This document shows positions 13,323-14,839 of a stretch of 14,839 nt of DNA, piece after piece. A program made the position numbers and the translations under genes. Numbering within the stretch: the stretch's first letter is position 1; each line of letters starts with the position of its first letter. A model generated the notes under the pieces. The model saw only the letters and a list, made by a program, of their open reading frames with translations, was not told the DNA's origin and made no database searches. This stretch comes from Clostridiales bacterium (lineage in GTDB: Bacteria; Bacillota; Clostridia; Lachnospirales; Lachnospiraceae): contig JAHZAR010000005.1 of assembly GCA_019423835.1 (NCBI GenBank), positions 1 to 14,839 on the forward strand. Reading direction: 5' to 3'.

Positions 13323-14839
13323 ATGGCAGCAAATGACGAGAAATTCTGGGAACCTAAAAATTATGTAAACCGTGAGCTGAGCTGGCTGGACTTCAACTAC
13401 AGAGTGCTGGGGGAGGCAAAGGACAAGTCCACGCCTCTGTTTGACCGGCTGAAATTTTTAAGCATTACAGCCTCCAATCTGGATGAATTTTTCATGGTGC
13501 GTGTGGCGTCGTTAAAGGATAGGATCCACGCCAACTATCCGAAACCGGATATTGCCGGCATGACTGCATCGGAGCAGCTTGCGGCAATCGGAATTAAGAC
13601 TCATGAGCTGGTGGAGGAGCAGTACCGGATCTATAACCGTTCCCTCCTCCCGGCGCTGCGCCAGAACGGCCTGAAGGTGATCACCTCCCATGAGAATCTC
13701 ACAGAACAGGAGGCAGCTTTTGTAGACCGGTATTTTGAGGAGATGGTTTATCCGGTGCTGACTCCCATGGCCGTGGACTCCTCGAGGCCGTTTCCCCTTA
13801 TCAGAAACAAGTCCTTAAATATTGCCGCACTGGTAAAAAAGAAAAAGGGGGATTCCGAGATCGACTTTGCCATGGTCCGCGTTCCCAGCGGCCTCCCGCG
13901 TGTGGTAGTGATCCCGACGGAGGTGTCAGAGACGCAGGAGACGGAGGAGAAAAAGGAGGGCGCAGGAAAGACAGAGAAAAACGCACCGGACCCGGTATCG
14001 ATTATTTTCCTGGAGGAAGTGATTGAGAGAAATATTGACAAGCTGTTCCTGAACTATGATATTATCTGTTCCCATCCGTTCCGCGTTATGAGAAATGCGG
14101 ATCTGAGCATTGACGAGGATGAGGCGGAGGATCTGTTAAAGGAGATTGAGCGTCAGCTCAAGAAACGCCAGTGGGGGGAGGCCATCCGTCTGGACATTGA
14201 GGAGAAGGCGGACAAGAGGCTGTTAAAGATTCTGAAAAAAGAGCTGAAGGTGACGAACGACGAGATCTACGAGATCAGCGGGCCTCTGGATCTGACTGTG
14301 CTGATGAAGGTATACGGTCTTCCGGGCTTTGACCGCTACAAGGCTCCCGGCTATACGCCTCAGCCGGTTCCGGCGCTGATGAATGACGACGATATTTTCA
14401 CAAACATCAGGAAAGGCGACATCCTTCTGACTCACCCGTTTGAAACCTTTGAGCCTGTGGTAAACTTCATTAAGAAGGCGGCCAGAGATCCGGAGGTTCT
14501 GGCTATCAAGCAGACACTCTACCGGGTCAGCGGAAATTCTCCGATCATTGCGGCCCTGGCTGAGGCTGCGGACAATGGAAAACAGGTATCGGTGCTGGTG
14601 GAGCTGAAGGCCCGCTTTGACGAGGAGAATAATATTAACTGGGCCAAAATGCTTGAGAAGGCCGGCTGCCATGTTATCTACGGCCTTCTGGGCCTCAAGA
14701 CTCACAGCAAGATCACACTGGTTGTCAGAAAAGAGGAGGATGGGATCCGCCGCTATGTACATCTGGGAACGGGAAACTACAATGATTCCACAGCCAAGCT
14801 CTACACAGACTGCGGCCTCTTCACCTGCAGCCGCCAGAT
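13323..14839 (+). CDS. ppk1: polyphosphate kinase 1 (partial, runs off the right edge)
   Basis: The first 505 codons of polyphosphate kinase, which makes polyphosphate reversibly from ATP at the membrane. The N-terminal region shows NRELSWLDFNYRVLGEA (about 17-33) and FLSITASNLDEFFMVRVASLK, hallmark PPK1 segments. The first catalytic block reads LLTHPFETFEPV and IKQTLYRVSGNSPI (about 385-420), then LVELKARFDEENNINWAKMLE. The phosphorylated histidine is His461 in GLKTHSKITLV, equivalent to E. coli His435, followed by HLGTGNYNDSTAKLYTD. The second essential His would lie beyond the edge. An acidic/basic low-complexity stretch of about 25 residues (200-224) sits in the N-terminal part and looks inserted. 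ATG 13323 has AAAGGAGGG at 13307-13315, ideal spacing, and follows the ppx stop by 2 nt. Full family length is near 700 residues. Confidence 0.97.
   Translation, partial: MAANDEKFWEPKNYVNRELSWLDFNYRVLGEAKDKSTPLFDRLKFLSITASNLDEFFMVRVASLKDRIHANYPKPDIAGMTASEQLAAIGIKTHELVEEQYRIYNRSLLPALRQNGLKVITSHENLTEQEAAFVDRYFEEMVYPVLTPMAVDSSRPFPLIRNKSLNIAALVKKKKGDSEIDFAMVRVPSGLPRVVVIPTEVSETQETEEKKEGAGKTEKNAPDPVSIIFLEEVIERNIDKLFLNYDIICSHPFRVMRNADLSIDEDEAEDLLKEIERQLKKRQWGEAIRLDIEEKADKRLLKILKKELKVTNDEIYEISGPLDLTVLMKVYGLPGFDRYKAPGYTPQPVPALMNDDDIFTNIRKGDILLTHPFETFEPVVNFIKKAARDPEVLAIKQTLYRVSGNSPIIAALAEAADNGKQVSVLVELKARFDEENNINWAKMLEKAGCHVIYGLLGLKTHSKITLVVRKEEDGIRRYVHLGTGNYNDSTAKLYTDCGLFTCSRQ

Overview
The window looks like a chromosomal segment of a Gram-positive gut anaerobe of the Lachnospiraceae (Clostridium cluster XIVa) type. 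Supporting signs are a Tn916/Tn1549-type excisionase and integrase, strong AGGAGG-type ribosome binding sites, occasional TTG and GTG starts, sigma-A promoters of the TTGAAC/TATAAT kind, a moderate GC content, and a DUF815-type AAA+ gene beside ppx and ppk. The genus cannot be fixed from the sequence alone.

Region 1, about 1-2000, is the recombination end of an integrative and conjugative element (ICE). It holds a possible 3' end of an upstream ICE gene, GC-rich hairpins, xis (205-399), a heavily structured xis-int gap (400-610), and int (625-1845). Beyond int lie a perfect hairpin and two direct repeats (1934-1956) that resemble the arm sites bound by the Tn916 integrase N-terminal domain. 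The element should end between about 1957 and 2083. The rest of the ICE is off the left edge.

Region 2, about 2084-4390, is host chromosome: a low-molecular-weight protein tyrosine phosphatase gene and, convergent to it, an NhaC-family Na+/H+ antiporter gene, separated by a large perfect hairpin.

Region 3, about 4390-8095, begins at a near-consensus promoter followed by a leader of about 245 nt with imperfect tandem repeats. It then carries a Y-family DNA polymerase (TTG start), an 80-residue protein of unknown function, a 59-residue DUF4250-type protein overlapping it by an ATGA junction, and a cardiolipin synthase.

Region 4, about 8267-10176, has its own promoter, a 1-acylglycerol-3-phosphate acyltransferase (plsC) and a bifunctional chorismate mutase/prephenate dehydratase (pheA) whose start lies 41 bp inside plsC.

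Region 5, about 10452 to the right edge, is a tightly packed polyphosphate cluster: a DUF815-type AAA+ ATPase, a divergent Ppx/GppA-type exopolyphosphatase with a C-terminal HD-like segment, and the first 505 codons of polyphosphate kinase ppk1, which runs off the window. Cardiolipin synthase and PlsC act in phospholipid synthesis, PheA makes phenylpyruvate for phenylalanine, and PPK1 with Ppx would make and degrade polyphosphate.

The observations most worth following are the multi-branched fold plus long hairpin in the xis-int leader, and the coupling of an AAA+ ATPase to a divergent Ppx and PPK1. No CRISPR array, tRNA or rRNA gene was seen.
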